NCBI RefSeq assembly: GCF_900155985.1 | Contig: NZ_FTMA01000001.1 | Location: 1,302,001-1,366,000, forward strand | Source of the DNA: Maribacter ulvicola | GTDB taxonomy: Bacteria; Bacteroidota; Bacteroidia; Flavobacteriales; Flavobacteriaceae | Direction of reading: 5' to 3' | DNA: 64,000 nt | Part shown: positions 44,180 through 54,030 of the stretch, piece after piece | Layout: each line of letters starts with the position of its first letter | Numbering within the stretch: the stretch's first letter is position 1 | Translations under genes and position numbers: made by a program | Notes under the pieces: generated by a model | Seen by the model: only the letters and a program-made list of their open reading frames with translations | The model's database searches: none | What the model was told of the DNA's origin: nothing

Positions 44180-46801
44180 TTACGAAGTCGCTTTTTTATC
44201 CTTGGTTAACAGCCTTTTAATCTCATTTAATTTCATCAAAGCTTCTACGGGAGTAAGCGTATCTATGTCTAAATGCGTGATTTCTTCCTTAATTTCTTCT
44301 AATAATGGATCGTCTAAGTTGAAAAAACTGAGTTGCATTTCGTCAGGATCATTTTTGAGCTTGTCGCCAACATCTTCACTAACATGTTTATTTTCCAGCT
44401 TTTTTAAAATCTTGTTCGCCTTCTGAATTACCTGTTGGGGCATTCCTGCCATTTTAGCCACATGTATACCAAAACTATGTTCACTACCCCCTGGAACCAA
44501 TTTTCTTAGGAATAAGACCGTATCTTTTAGTTCTTTAATAGCGACATTATAGTTTTTAATGCGATTAAAGGTGTTGGTCATTTCATTAAGCTCGTGATAA
44601 TGCGTGGCAAACATTGTTTTTGCTCTTGCAGGGTGTTCATGCAAGTATTCTGAAATTGCCCATGCAATGGAAATACCGTCATACGTACTGGTGCCTCTCC
44701 CAATTTCATCTAACAACACTAGACTTCGTTCAGAAAGGTTATTAAGTATAGATGCCGTTTCATTCATTTCTACCATAAAAGTAGATTCGCCCATTGAAAT
44801 ATTATCACTAGCGCCTACACGTGTAAATATTTTATCTACAACACCAATTTTAGCTGTTTCCGCAGGAACGAAGCTTCCCATTTGAGCTAGTAAAACTATC
44901 AAGGCAGTTTGTCTTAATAGTGCAGATTTACCACTCATGTTAGGTCCGGTAATCATTATAAATTGCTGATTGGAACGGTCTAATTGTAAATCGTTGGCTA
45001 TGTATTGCTCGCCTAGCGGCAATTGCTTTTCTATTACCGGGTGTCTTCCATCTGTTATTTCTAAATCTGTGGAATCATTTAAAGTTGGACAGTTATAAGC
45101 ATTTTCTTTTGCCAATTGGGCAAAGCCACAAAGGCAATCTAACTGGGCAATAAGGTGGGCATTATTCTGAACCGGGGCAATGTATTCTTGCATCCATACA
45201 ACCAATTGAGAAAACAACTGTTGCTCTAATGTTGTTATGCGATCTTCTGCACCAAGTATTTTTGCTTCATATTCTTTTAACTCCTCGGTAATATAGCGCT
45301 CGGCATTTACCAAGGTTTGCTTACGTGTCCACGTTTCTGGGACTTTATCTTTATGGGTGTTTCTAACTTCTATATAATACCCAAAAACATTGTTGGACGC
45401 TATTTTAAGGGAGGTAATTCCTGTTGCGGCAGTTTCCCTTTCTAGCATGTTGTTCAGGTAGTTTTTGCCAGACGTTGCTAAGCCTCTTAATTCATCTAGT
45501 TCTTCTGAAAAGCCTTTTGCAATGGTGCTGCCTTTTAAAATATTAACAGGTGCTTCTTCGCTTAGCATTTCTTTTATTTTAGCGCGTAGCAAATCACAAG
45601 ATTGTATTTGGTCTCCCGTTAATGCTAGCGACTCATTTTTAGATGAAGTGGCCAGTTGTTTAATGGGAATTAACGCTTCTAAAGAGTTCTTTAATTGAAC
45701 TACTTCCTTAGGGTTGACTTTTCCTGTAGCGACTTTAGAAATTAATCGTTCTAAATCGCCCATTTGTTTAATATGATGCTGAAACTTTTCTAAAATAACT
45801 TCTTCATCATACAGAAAAGAAACGATCTGCTGCCTCCTTTTAATTTTTTCTAAATTTTTAAGCGGTAGTGCAAGCCATCTTTTGATCATTCGCCCACCCA
45901 TGGGTGAAATCGTTTTGTCAATGACATCTAAAAGTGTCACGGCATTGATATTGGTAGAATGGTAAAGTTCTAGGTTTTTAATGGTGAACCTATCCATCCA
46001 TATATAGTCATCTTCAGCAATACGTTGCAGTTTTGAAATATGTTGCAGTTGGCGATGTTGTGTTTCTCCCAAGTAATGTAAAACCACACCAGCGGCAATA
46101 ATACCACAGTTTAAATGGTCAACGCCAAAACCTTTTAGTGTATTGGTGTTAAAATGCGATGTTAGATTTTCTAATGCATAATCTTCTTGAAAAACCCAAT
46201 CTTCTAAATAGAATAAATGGTGATTTTTGCCAAATACCTCTAAGAATTCTTTTTTATGGGCTTTGGAAATTAATACTTCGTTGGGTGAGAAATTTTGTAA
46301 TAATTTATCAATCTGCTCTTCGCTACCTTCAGAGGTTAAAAACTCACCTGTAGAAATGTCTACGAACGAAATACCTATTTTCTTTCGTCCGAAGTGAACG
46401 GCACAAAGAAAATTATTCGTTTTAGAGTTTAATATATCATCGTTCATGGCCACTCCTGGAGTAACCAACTCGGTAACGCCTCTTTTAACTATAGTTTTGG
46501 TCTGTTTGGGGTCTTCTAATTGATCACAGATGGCAACGCGCTGACCTGCTTTTACCAATTTAGGTAAATAGGTGTTTAGAGAGTGATGGGGAAAACCGGC
46601 CAGCTCCGTTCTTTCGCCGCCATTGTTTCTATTGGTGAGTATAATTCCTAAAATACGTGACGCCTTTACGGCATCTTCACCAAAAGTTTCATAAAAATCT
46701 CCTACACGAAACAGCAATAAGGCATCAGGATACTTGGTCTTGATGGTGTTATATTGCTTCATTAAAGGGGTTACCTTTTTTGTCTTGCTTTTATCCGCCA
46801 C
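44180..46801 (-). CDS. mutS: DNA mismatch repair protein MutS
   Basis: 873 residues. MutS recognises mismatches and starts repair. The N-terminal DNA-binding domain has the mismatch-probing [14 protein letters not shown] (Phe and Glu of the F-x-E motif near 33-35 of the protein). Connector, lever and clamp domains follow, then the ATPase with Walker A GPNMSGKS (about 617-624), [16 protein letters not shown] and [14 protein letters not shown]. The start is a GTG (46801): the conserved [10 protein letters not shown] lies inside, the frame is closed by a stop five codons upstream of the GTG, and no ATG lies ahead in frame. Length is typical. Confidence 0.97.
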   Translation of the reverse strand: MADKSKTKKVTPLMKQYNTIKTKYPDALLLFRVGDFYETFGEDAVKASRILGIILTNRNNGGERTELAGFPHHSLNTYLPKLVKAGQRVAICDQLEDPKQTKTIVKRGVTELVTPGVAMNDDILNSKTNNFLCAVHFGRKKIGISFVDISTGEFLTSEGSEEQIDKLLQNFSPNEVLISKAHKKEFLEVFGKNHHLFYLEDWVFQEDYALENLTSHFNTNTLKGFGVDHLNCGIIAAGVVLHYLGETQHRQLQHISKLQRIAEDDYIWMDRFTIKNLELYHSTNINAVTLLDVIDKTISPMGGRMIKRWLALPLKNLEKIKRRQQIVSFLYDEEVILEKFQHHIKQMGDLERLISKVATGKVNPKEVVQLKNSLEALIPIKQLATSSKNESLALTGDQIQSCDLLRAKIKEMLSEEAPVNILKGSTIAKGFSEELDELRGLATSGKNYLNNMLERETAATGITSLKIASNNVFGYYIEVRNTHKDKVPETWTRKQTLVNAERYITEELKEYEAKILGAEDRITTLEQQLFSQLVVWMQEYIAPVQNNAHLIAQLDCLCGFAQLAKENAYNCPTLNDSTDLEITDGRHPVIEKQLPLGEQYIANDLQLDRSNQQFIMITGPNMSGKSALLRQTALIVLLAQMGSFVPAETAKIGVVDKIFTRVGASDNISMGESTFMVEMNETASILNNLSERSLVLLDEIGRGTSTYDGISIAWAISEYLHEHPARAKTMFATHYHELNEMTNTFNRIKNYNVAIKELKDTVLFLRKLVPGGSEHSFGIHVAKMAGMPQQVIQKANKILKKLENKHVSEDVGDKLKNDPDEMQLSFFNLDDPLLEEIKEEITHLDIDTLTPVEALMKLNEIKRLLTKDKKATS

Positions 46802-46927
46802 TTTATCTTTATCTCATTAATTTTGCTCCTTTACGAAAGTATGGTTTAATCTCTGGAAATTTAATCATTGTTGATATTTCAGGATAAGTTTATACCCCTT
46901 AAAACTAATGCTATTGAATTGTAAAGT

Positions 46928-47458
46928 ATGAGAAAATTAAGAAATGACGAGTTAGAAAGAATTGATGTAGACGGATATAAGCTTGCCGGCAAATCTCCTA
47001 TAATAATTGTTCTTGATAATATAAGGAGTTTAAACAATATTGGTTCTGTCTTTAGAACTGCCGATGCTTTTTTGATCGAAAAAATATACTTGTGCGGAAT
47101 TACCGCAACCCCGCCGCATAAAGATATTCATAAAACTGCTTTAGGGGCTACAGATAGTGTAGATTGGGAGCATGTTGCGGATACCGTTGCCTTAGTTGAT
47201 AAGCTTAAAAAAGATGATTGCCATATAATTTCTGTTGAACAGGCAGAAAAAGCTACTCAATTAAACGAATATGTTCCGGACAAAGATAAAAAACAGGTGC
47301 TCATTTTTGGAAATGAAGTAAAGGGCGTCTCTCAGAGTGTGGTTTCTGCTAGTAACGAGGTTTTGGAAATTCCGCAGTTTGGAACCAAACATTCGTTAAA
47401 TATATCAGTAAGTGTTGGTGTGGTTGTATGGGATTGCTGGAGTAAGTTAAACGCATAA
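46928..47458 (+). CDS. SpoU/TrmH-family RNA methyltransferase
   Basis: A 176-residue SPOUT methyltransferase without an N-terminal RNA-binding domain. Motif 1 NIRSLNNIGSVFRTADAF, motif 2 LIFGNEVKGVSQ and motif 3 IPQFGTKHSLNISVSVGVVVWD form the knotted SAM-binding site. The target (tRNA or rRNA 2'-O-methylation) cannot be decided from this sequence. It is divergent from mutS and closed by a hairpin terminator. Confidence 0.93.
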   Translation: MRKLRNDELERIDVDGYKLAGKSPIIIVLDNIRSLNNIGSVFRTADAFLIEKIYLCGITATPPHKDIHKTALGATDSVDWEHVADTVALVDKLKKDDCHIISVEQAEKATQLNEYVPDKDKKQVLIFGNEVKGVSQSVVSASNEVLEIPQFGTKHSLNISVSVGVVVWDCWSKLNA

Positions 47459-47485
47459 AAAAACCTGGTTATTAACCAGGTTTTT
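47459..47485. terminator. Terminator after the RNA methyltransferase
   Basis: A perfect 12-bp stem (47459-47470 with 47474-47485) closed by a 3-base loop, with A and T runs on either side. It could act in both directions; the folK fusion converges on it. Confidence 0.88.
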
Positions 47486-47575
47486 AAATATAGTTTGAGT
47501 TAGTTAGTTGCACGTATGCCTTCACAAGAAAAGATTTTCTTTCCATTTACGCAAGAAATAGGGTTATTAATATGA

Positions 47576-48718
47576 TCATAAGTTGGCTAAAGCAAAATCT
47601 TCGATCTTTGTTAAAATAATCTCATAATCTCTTTTTCGGCTCACAAAATCAAGCTCGCTCACGTCTATAATTAGTTGGTTTTCTTTAGGGTATGTTCTTA
47701 AAAAGTCAAAATAACCACGGTTAATTTTCTTCAGATAAGTGAGCTCTATATTCTGTTCATAATCTCTACCTCGTTTTTTTATTTGTTGCAATAATCTATC
47801 TGTTGTCTGATACAGATAAACGTAGATTTTTGGCTTTTTAACCTCTTTGTACATGAAATTAAATACCTTTCTATATAAATCAAATTCATTTTGCTGTAAG
47901 GTTACCTTAGCAAATATTAATGACTTATAAATATCATAATCGGTTACCATAAAACTTTTAAATAAATCTAATTGATTTGTGTCTTCGGTAAATTGTTGGT
48001 AACGATCTGCTAAAAAAGACATTTCTAGAGGAAAGGCATATCTTGCCTGATCTTCGTAAAAATTGGGTAAAAACGGATTCTCGGCAAATCGCTCTAAAAT
48101 CAATTTTGCATTGAAGTCTTCAGAAATTTTGGTCGCTAAAGTTGTTTTGCCTGCGCCAATATTACCTTCTATTGCAACGTATTGTAAGCTGGCAAAAAAT
48201 GAATGTCTATTTTTGAACAATCTCTTAACCTGCTTGGTAATGTTACTTTTGTCTTTGCACTCTTGCAGTAAATTTCTAGTGTCTTTCTGGAATATTGGAT
48301 GATAAAATTGCGGGGTAATATCTGCAAGTGGTTTCAGAATAAACTTTCGGTCTTGCATTTTAGGGTGTGGAACCGTTAAGTTTTCTGTGTTGATAATATC
48401 TTTTTCGTAATAGATAATATCAATATCTAAAGTTCTGCTGTGATAACGGTCGCCTTCATTTCTTTCTCTTCCAAAACTGGTCTCTATAGCTAATAGTTTG
48501 GCTAGTAAACTATCTGGAGAAAGTAAGGTTTGTAATTCTAGGCAGGCATTCAAGAAATCTTCTCCTTCAAAACCCCATGAAGGAGTTTCGTAGGTGGCAG
48601 AAACTTGCCTAATATCGCCGGCTACTTTATCAATTTCAAAAATGGCTTTTTGTAATAATAAATGACGGTTACCTAAATTGCTGCCAATAGATAAGAATGC
48701 TGTTTTGTGTACTCCCAT
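47576..48718 (-). CDS. HPPK (FolK) fused to a deoxynucleoside kinase
   Basis: 380 residues with two enzymes in one chain. Residues 1-160 are 6-hydroxymethyl-dihydropterin pyrophosphokinase (folate synthesis): SIGSNLGNR, the signature RTLDIDI (95-101) and the HPKMQDRKFILKPL segment (118-131). A linker follows, then a deoxynucleoside-kinase domain (about 178-380) with P-loop GNIGAGKT (185-192), the LERFAENPFL segment, FLADRYQQF and a lid-type KKRGRDYEQNIELTYL. The second part would phosphorylate deoxynucleosides for salvage. Both halves keep their key residues, and I see no internal start. Flavobacterial folK fusions of this length may be common, but I cannot check. Confidence 0.92.
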   Translation of the reverse strand: MGVHKTAFLSIGSNLGNRHLLLQKAIFEIDKVAGDIRQVSATYETPSWGFEGEDFLNACLELQTLLSPDSLLAKLLAIETSFGRERNEGDRYHSRTLDIDIIYYEKDIINTENLTVPHPKMQDRKFILKPLADITPQFYHPIFQKDTRNLLQECKDKSNITKQVKRLFKNRHSFFASLQYVAIEGNIGAGKTTLATKISEDFNAKLILERFAENPFLPNFYEDQARYAFPLEMSFLADRYQQFTEDTNQLDLFKSFMVTDYDIYKSLIFAKVTLQQNEFDLYRKVFNFMYKEVKKPKIYVYLYQTTDRLLQQIKKRGRDYEQNIELTYLKKINRGYFDFLRTYPKENQLIIDVSELDFVSRKRDYEIILTKIEDFALANL

Positions 48719-48757
48719 AATATTAGGGCAAAATAACTAAAACATATTCACATTAGT

Positions 48758-48765
48758 TATCTTTG
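48758..48765 (+). promoter_or_regulatory. -7 box before sppA
   Basis: TATCTTTG matches TAnnTTTG and lies 25 bases before the sppA ATG. No TTG is visible at the usual upstream distance. Confidence 0.4.
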
Positions 48766-48790
48766 TTAACTATTTAAAATAAAGATTTAA

Positions 48791-50551
48791 ATGAATTTTT
48801 TAAGAAATTTTCTAGCTTCTATTTTGGGATCCTTGTTTGCATTTGGAATCATGTTTGTTATGTTTTTAATTTTTGCGAGTTTGGTCAGTAGTGGAGAAGA
48901 TGCTGTTTCTGTTGAAAACAACTCTATTTTGGAATTGCAATTACAAAGACCAATTTCAGATTATACTGGAAGTAATGAATTGGATCCTTTTGCAGGTATT
49001 TTTGAAGAATCGCAAGGGTTAGATGAAATAATACAGGCTATTGAAGTTGCAAAAAATGATGACCGTATTAAGGGTATAAGTATTAATAATAATTTTATAA
49101 TTGCCGGGTTGGCACAAACTCAGGCTATCAGAAAATCATTGGAGGATTTTAAGGCTGGGGGTAAATTTATTTACGCCTATGCTGATTTTTTTATGCAACG
49201 TGATTATTACTTGGCAAGCGTGGCAGATTCTATTTTTATTAATCCAGTTGGGGTTTTAGATTTTAAAGGCTTGTCTACAGAAGTACTGTATTATAAAGAG
49301 CTTCAAGAGAAATCCGGAATAAAGATGGAAGTTATTCGTCATGGAAAGTATAAAAGTGCGGTAGAGCCGTATTTAGAGAATAATATGAGTGAAGCTAATA
49401 GAAGCCAATTGACCTCATTACTTCAGTCTCTTTGGAATGCTATGATAGTTGATATCTCCCAAACACGTGCTATTTCTGAGTCGGATCTAAATGTTATTGC
49501 AGATACTTTAGGTGGAAGAACGCCTAAATATGCAAAACAATCAGGCTTGATCGACGATGTAGTGTTTTATGATGAGTATGAAAGTAAATTGGCAAGTGTG
49601 CTTAAGCTTAAAAAGGATGAGGGTATCAGTTACAGTAAATTAGATGACTATGTAAAGTATTCTAATAAAAAGAAACTGAAATCAGGTAAAGATAAAATTG
49701 CAGTCGTTTTCGCGCAAGGTGAAATATTTTATGGTGAAGGCGGTCCTAACATAATTGGGCAAGGCATTATAAACGAAGCATTGATTAAAGCTCGTGAAGA
49801 TCAAGATGTAAAGGCAATTGTGTTACGTGTAAATTCACCAGGGGGCAGTGCTCTTACTTCGGATATTATTTGGAGAGAGGTTGCGCTGGCTAAGAAAGTA
49901 AAGCCGGTAATTGTCTCTATGGGTAATGTTGCTGCATCTGGTGGTTATTATATTGCGGCCGGTGCCGATAAGATTTTTGCCGAACCAACAACAATAACGG
50001 GTTCTATAGGTGTTTTTGGAACTGTGCCTAATATGACCGAATTGGCAGATAACATTGGTGTCAATGCAGAGCAGGTAGGTACCAACAAAAATGCTATAGA
50101 GTATTCACTTTTTGAGCCTATGCAGGAGAGTTTTAAAAATCAAATTCAAGAAAGTATAGAGGAAACCTATCAAACATTTTTACAAAGAGTATCTGAAGGT
50201 AGAAATATGAGTATGGCGCAAGTAGATAGCGTTGCGCAAGGTAGGGTTTGGAGTGGCACTGAAGCTTTGGAAGTTGGTTTGGTAGATGAGTTAGGAAATT
50301 TAGAAGATGCTATTGTTGCTGCTGCAGAAATGGCTGAATTAGGGTCTTATGGTGTAAAGAAGTTTCCGAAATACAAAAGCGGATTTGAGCGCTTTATGGA
50401 AGATTTAGAAGGAGCAAGTTTACAGATCAAAGAACGTCTTTTAAAAAATGAAATAGGTGATGAAGCTTACAGAGTGCTAAAAGAACTACAGTCTTTTAAA
50501 GAGCAGAAAGGTATACAGGCTAGAATGCCGTTTGCATTAGATATTAAATAA
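48791..50551 (+). CDS. sppA: Signal peptide peptidase SppA, long (67 kDa) type
   Basis: A 586-residue membrane-bound protease that degrades leftover signal peptides. It has an N-terminal membrane helix (about 10-33) and two peptidase S49 repeats. The catalytic dyad is split between them as in E. coli SppA: K188 in HGKYKSAVEPYL and S383 in VAASGGYYIAA. Tandem domain length is normal. Start at ATG 48791. The next gene begins 3 bases after its stop. Confidence 0.96.
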   Translation: MNFLRNFLASILGSLFAFGIMFVMFLIFASLVSSGEDAVSVENNSILELQLQRPISDYTGSNELDPFAGIFEESQGLDEIIQAIEVAKNDDRIKGISINNNFIIAGLAQTQAIRKSLEDFKAGGKFIYAYADFFMQRDYYLASVADSIFINPVGVLDFKGLSTEVLYYKELQEKSGIKMEVIRHGKYKSAVEPYLENNMSEANRSQLTSLLQSLWNAMIVDISQTRAISESDLNVIADTLGGRTPKYAKQSGLIDDVVFYDEYESKLASVLKLKKDEGISYSKLDDYVKYSNKKKLKSGKDKIAVVFAQGEIFYGEGGPNIIGQGIINEALIKAREDQDVKAIVLRVNSPGGSALTSDIIWREVALAKKVKPVIVSMGNVAASGGYYIAAGADKIFAEPTTITGSIGVFGTVPNMTELADNIGVNAEQVGTNKNAIEYSLFEPMQESFKNQIQESIEETYQTFLQRVSEGRNMSMAQVDSVAQGRVWSGTEALEVGLVDELGNLEDAIVAAAEMAELGSYGVKKFPKYKSGFERFMEDLEGASLQIKERLLKNEIGDEAYRVLKELQSFKEQKGIQARMPFALDIK

Positions 50552-50554
50552 TAT

Positions 50555-51265
50555 ATGACCTTAAAAGATAGAAAGCTAGCACAACGTATTTATCTGTATT
50601 TGGGGGCTTTGTTCATTACGTCCTTGGTGGTTTCCAACCTTATATTTCAAAAGTTTTTTTATTGGAATCCTTTCGGGGATTTTACGGTCTTTGGAGTTTC
50701 GCTTTTTGAAGTCTCGGTAGGTATTTTGCCTTACCCGATTACATTCTTGATTACCGATCTTATTTCTGAAATCTATGGCAGAAAAATGGCCAACCAAATT
50801 GTTACGGCGGGTATTTTTGCTTCGTTCTTTTCCATGGGTATAGTTTTAATTTCTGAAATTGTACCTGCAATACCATCTTCACCAATAGATGATGCTACTT
50901 TTACACAGGTTTTTGCTTTGTCTCCAATAGCTGTTTTAGCATCTATGATAGCTTATTTGTTGGCTCAATATGTAGATATTACCATATATCATTTTTGGAA
51001 AAAATTGACCAAAGGAAAGTATTTATGGCTGCGTAATAATTTTTCAACATTTTTATCGCAATTTCTGGATACGTTTACCGTTGTGGGGTTATTATGTGTC
51101 TTTAAAGTATTGCCGTGGGAACTTTTTTTCGGATTGGTGGTCAGTGGATTTATTTTTAAGATTTTTATAGCATTTATAGATACTCCTTTTCTATATTTCT
51201 TCGTATATATTATGAGAAAGCGTTTTAATCTAAAACCAAATGAAGAATTGGATTTAGATTTTTAG
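50555..51265 (+). CDS. Queuosine precursor transporter (YhhQ/VUT1 family)
   Basis: A 236-residue inner-membrane protein with about six helices. Family signs: QRIYLYLGALFITSLVVSNL at the start, PYPITFLITDLISEIYGRK in the second helix, AQYVDITIYHFWKK, and LRNNFSTFLSQFLDTFTVV. Members import queuine or preQ precursors for tRNA modification. No queuosine biosynthesis gene is nearby. It follows sppA by 3 bases. Confidence 0.92.
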   Translation: MTLKDRKLAQRIYLYLGALFITSLVVSNLIFQKFFYWNPFGDFTVFGVSLFEVSVGILPYPITFLITDLISEIYGRKMANQIVTAGIFASFFSMGIVLISEIVPAIPSSPIDDATFTQVFALSPIAVLASMIAYLLAQYVDITIYHFWKKLTKGKYLWLRNNFSTFLSQFLDTFTVVGLLCVFKVLPWELFFGLVVSGFIFKIFIAFIDTPFLYFFVYIMRKRFNLKPNEELDLDF

Positions 51266-51303
51266 AATAAAAACATCAAAGAAAAACAGTATAAAAGTAT
51301 ACT

Positions 51304-54030
51304 ATGGGTAAGAAAATTTTAAAAATTGTTGGAGTATTATTAGTGGTCATTACTGCGGTTTTAATTGCAGCTCCTTTCTTCTTAGAAGCTAAAATAGGGG
51401 AGATTATAAAAAATAATGTTAACCAGAATGTGAATGCTACTTTAGATTTCTCAGAGGCTAACTTAAGTTTGGTCAGTAGTTTTCCTAATGCAGAAGTAGA
51501 TTTTAAAAATGTTGTTTTATTGAATAAAGCTCCTTTTGAAGGGGATACGTTGTTTAAGGCTAAAAATTTAGACTTAACCATGGGTATTATGCAATTGTTT
51601 AAAAATAAGGGAGATGCAATTGCAATTAATAATATCAATTTAGATGGCGCATTTATTAATGTAGTTGTTGATAAGGACGAAAATGCCAATTTTGATATTG
51701 CAAAGCCTTCAGAGACAACTGTTACTACTGAAGAACCTAGCTCAACAGATGGTTTTAATTTAGATTTGCAGTCCTATGAAATTACGAATACAAGAATTTA
51801 TTATACTGATAATTCTACAGGTGTAGTTTTTAAATTGGACGATTTTCAACATAAAGGAGCTGGTGATTTATCTTTGGCTACTTCTGAATTAGACACACAT
51901 ACCAATGCTCTTATTTCCTTGGAAATGGATAGTGTTAACTATTTAAACAAGAATAAAATTAAGTTAGATGCCCTTGTAGGTATAGATTTAAATGAAAATA
52001 AATACTCTTTTTTAAAGAATGAGGCATTACTAAATCAGTTGCCCTTGGTGTTCGATGGTTTTATTAAATTAAACGAAACCAACCAAGAAGTAGATGTAAC
52101 GTTTAAAACTCCTTCTTCAAATTTTAAAAATTTCTTAGGGGTTATTCCAGAAGTGTACTCTAAGAATATAGAAGATGTAACTACTACAGGTGATTTTGCT
52201 GTTAACGGTAATTTTAAGGGTGTTGTAGATGAAGCACATATTCCAACTTTTCATATTGAATTAAAATCAGACAATGCGTCATTTAAATATCCAGATTTAC
52301 CTAAAGCCGTTAGTAATGTTTTTTTTGATATTCAGTTAGATAATAAAACCGGTATTGCAGAAGATACTTATGTAAATATAAATAAGGCTTCCTTTAAAAT
52401 TGATGAAGATAAGTTCAATCTTACTTCAAATATTACGGAGTTAATGGGCAATACTAAAGTTAAAGCGCATATAAAAGGTGCCATGAACTTGGCAAATATC
52501 TCTAAGGCGTACCCTATACCTGAAGAATATGATTTAAAAGGTATGTTGAAAGCGGATATCACTACGGCGTTTGATATGCAATCTGTAGAGAAAGAGCAGT
52601 ATGAAAAAACAAATACTACTGGAGACTTAAGCTTAACTGATTTTGAATATCATTCTGACGAGCTTGCAAATCCTGTAAAATTTAAAGCGGCACTTTTAAC
52701 TTTTAACCCTAAAACGGTTACTTTAAATAGTCTAAATGGTACCACGGGTACTACAGATTTTGATGCAACCGGTACGATCAATAATCTGTTAGGGTTTATG
52801 TTCAACGATGAAAAAGTTGAAGGTAACTTCAATTTAAAATCTAACACTTTTGCTATAAGCGATTTTATGGTTGCAGAGACGGAGACCCCAGTTTCTTCAA
52901 ATGAAGGTCGTACAACCAGTGAAGGTACTGTTGAAGAAGAAAAAATTAAAATTCCATCTTTTTTAGATGCGACGATTAATGCAGAAGCTAAAAAGGTAAT
53001 TTATGATGACCTTGTTTTAAGCGAGGTTAAGGGGGTTTTAAAAATTAAAGATGAAACTGCTACCCTTAGTAATATGACGGCCGGTATGTTTGGTGGTAAA
53101 ATTGGGTTTAATGGTAATGTATCTACTAAAAATGAGACTCCGACTTTTAATATGAAGTTAGATTTAAATAAGTTGGGTATTCAAGAAACTTTTGCGTCGG
53201 TAGATTTGTTCCAAAGCATTGCGCCTATCGCTAAAATGTTGAAGGGTAAATTGACTTCTGATATTTCTTTGTCAGGTAATTTGACCAATGATTTAGTGCC
53301 AAATTTATTGTCATTAAGCGGAGATTTATTCGCCGACCTAATGACTGAAGAAATAAATACAGAAGACGCACCTGTATTAAATTCATTAGTTTCCAACTTG
53401 AGTTTTATCGATTTAAAACAATTGAATTTAAAAGACTTAAAAACATCATTGTCTTTTAACGATGGAGTAGTGGTAGTAAAGCCTTTCACATTAAATTATA
53501 AAGACATTGCCATTAATGTTGATGGTAGCCACTCATTTGATCAAAAACTTAACTATAAGGCAACTTTGCAAGTGCCAGCAAAGTATTTGGGTTCAGATAT
53601 TAATAGCTTGATTGCAAAAATAGATGACCCTTCTTTAGCTGATTTGACAATACCTGTAGTGGCAAATGTTAGTGGTTTTTATAAAAGTCCTAAAGTTACA
53701 ACTGATATGACTACTGGCGTAAAGCAGTTAACGGCTAAACTGATTGAAGTTGAGAAGCAAAAGCTAATCACTAAGGGCACAGATAAAGCAAAAGATATAA
53801 TTGGGGGATTAATAAATGGAAATAAAACCTCCCCAGATTCTACGGGTCAAAAAACGACTACAAAAGACATTTTAGGAGGTATTTTATCTACCAAGAAAGA
53901 TACTGCAACGTCAGGTACGGCAAAGAAAGATTCTATACCTGCGCCAACGGAAAAGGAAGAAGTTAAAAAAATGGCGAAAGATATCTTAGGGGGCTTATTT
54001 GGGAACAAGAAAAAAGATAGTACTAATTAA
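51304..54030 (+). CDS. AsmA-like protein with a repeated C-terminal tail
   Basis: 908 residues. N-terminal membrane segment (about 5-25), then an AsmA-type body (DUF748/AsmA_2-like beta-strand repeats, LDATINAEAKKVIYDDLVL and ADLTIPVVANVSGFYKSPKV) to about 825. AsmA proteins are thought to act in outer-membrane lipid transport. The last ~75 residues form a low-complexity tail with three near-repeats (AKDIIGGLING, TKDILGGILST, AKDILGGLFGN) joined by Thr/Ser/Lys-rich linkers. Its 3' end overlaps the convergent DUF2797 gene by 8 bases. Confidence 0.9.
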   Translation: MGKKILKIVGVLLVVITAVLIAAPFFLEAKIGEIIKNNVNQNVNATLDFSEANLSLVSSFPNAEVDFKNVVLLNKAPFEGDTLFKAKNLDLTMGIMQLFKNKGDAIAINNINLDGAFINVVVDKDENANFDIAKPSETTVTTEEPSSTDGFNLDLQSYEITNTRIYYTDNSTGVVFKLDDFQHKGAGDLSLATSELDTHTNALISLEMDSVNYLNKNKIKLDALVGIDLNENKYSFLKNEALLNQLPLVFDGFIKLNETNQEVDVTFKTPSSNFKNFLGVIPEVYSKNIEDVTTTGDFAVNGNFKGVVDEAHIPTFHIELKSDNASFKYPDLPKAVSNVFFDIQLDNKTGIAEDTYVNINKASFKIDEDKFNLTSNITELMGNTKVKAHIKGAMNLANISKAYPIPEEYDLKGMLKADITTAFDMQSVEKEQYEKTNTTGDLSLTDFEYHSDELANPVKFKAALLTFNPKTVTLNSLNGTTGTTDFDATGTINNLLGFMFNDEKVEGNFNLKSNTFAISDFMVAETETPVSSNEGRTTSEGTVEEEKIKIPSFLDATINAEAKKVIYDDLVLSEVKGVLKIKDETATLSNMTAGMFGGKIGFNGNVSTKNETPTFNMKLDLNKLGIQETFASVDLFQSIAPIAKMLKGKLTSDISLSGNLTNDLVPNLLSLSGDLFADLMTEEINTEDAPVLNSLVSNLSFIDLKQLNLKDLKTSLSFNDGVVVVKPFTLNYKDIAINVDGSHSFDQKLNYKATLQVPAKYLGSDINSLIAKIDDPSLADLTIPVVANVSGFYKSPKVTTDMTTGVKQLTAKLIEVEKQKLITKGTDKAKDIIGGLINGNKTSPDSTGQKTTTKDILGGILSTKKDTATSGTAKKDSIPAPTEKEEVKKMAKDILGGLFGNKKKDSTN

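Noticed and set aside
44180..46801. ATG start for mutS at codon 14
   Set aside because: The conserved [10 protein letters not shown] segment before it is part of the family, so the GTG start is preferred.
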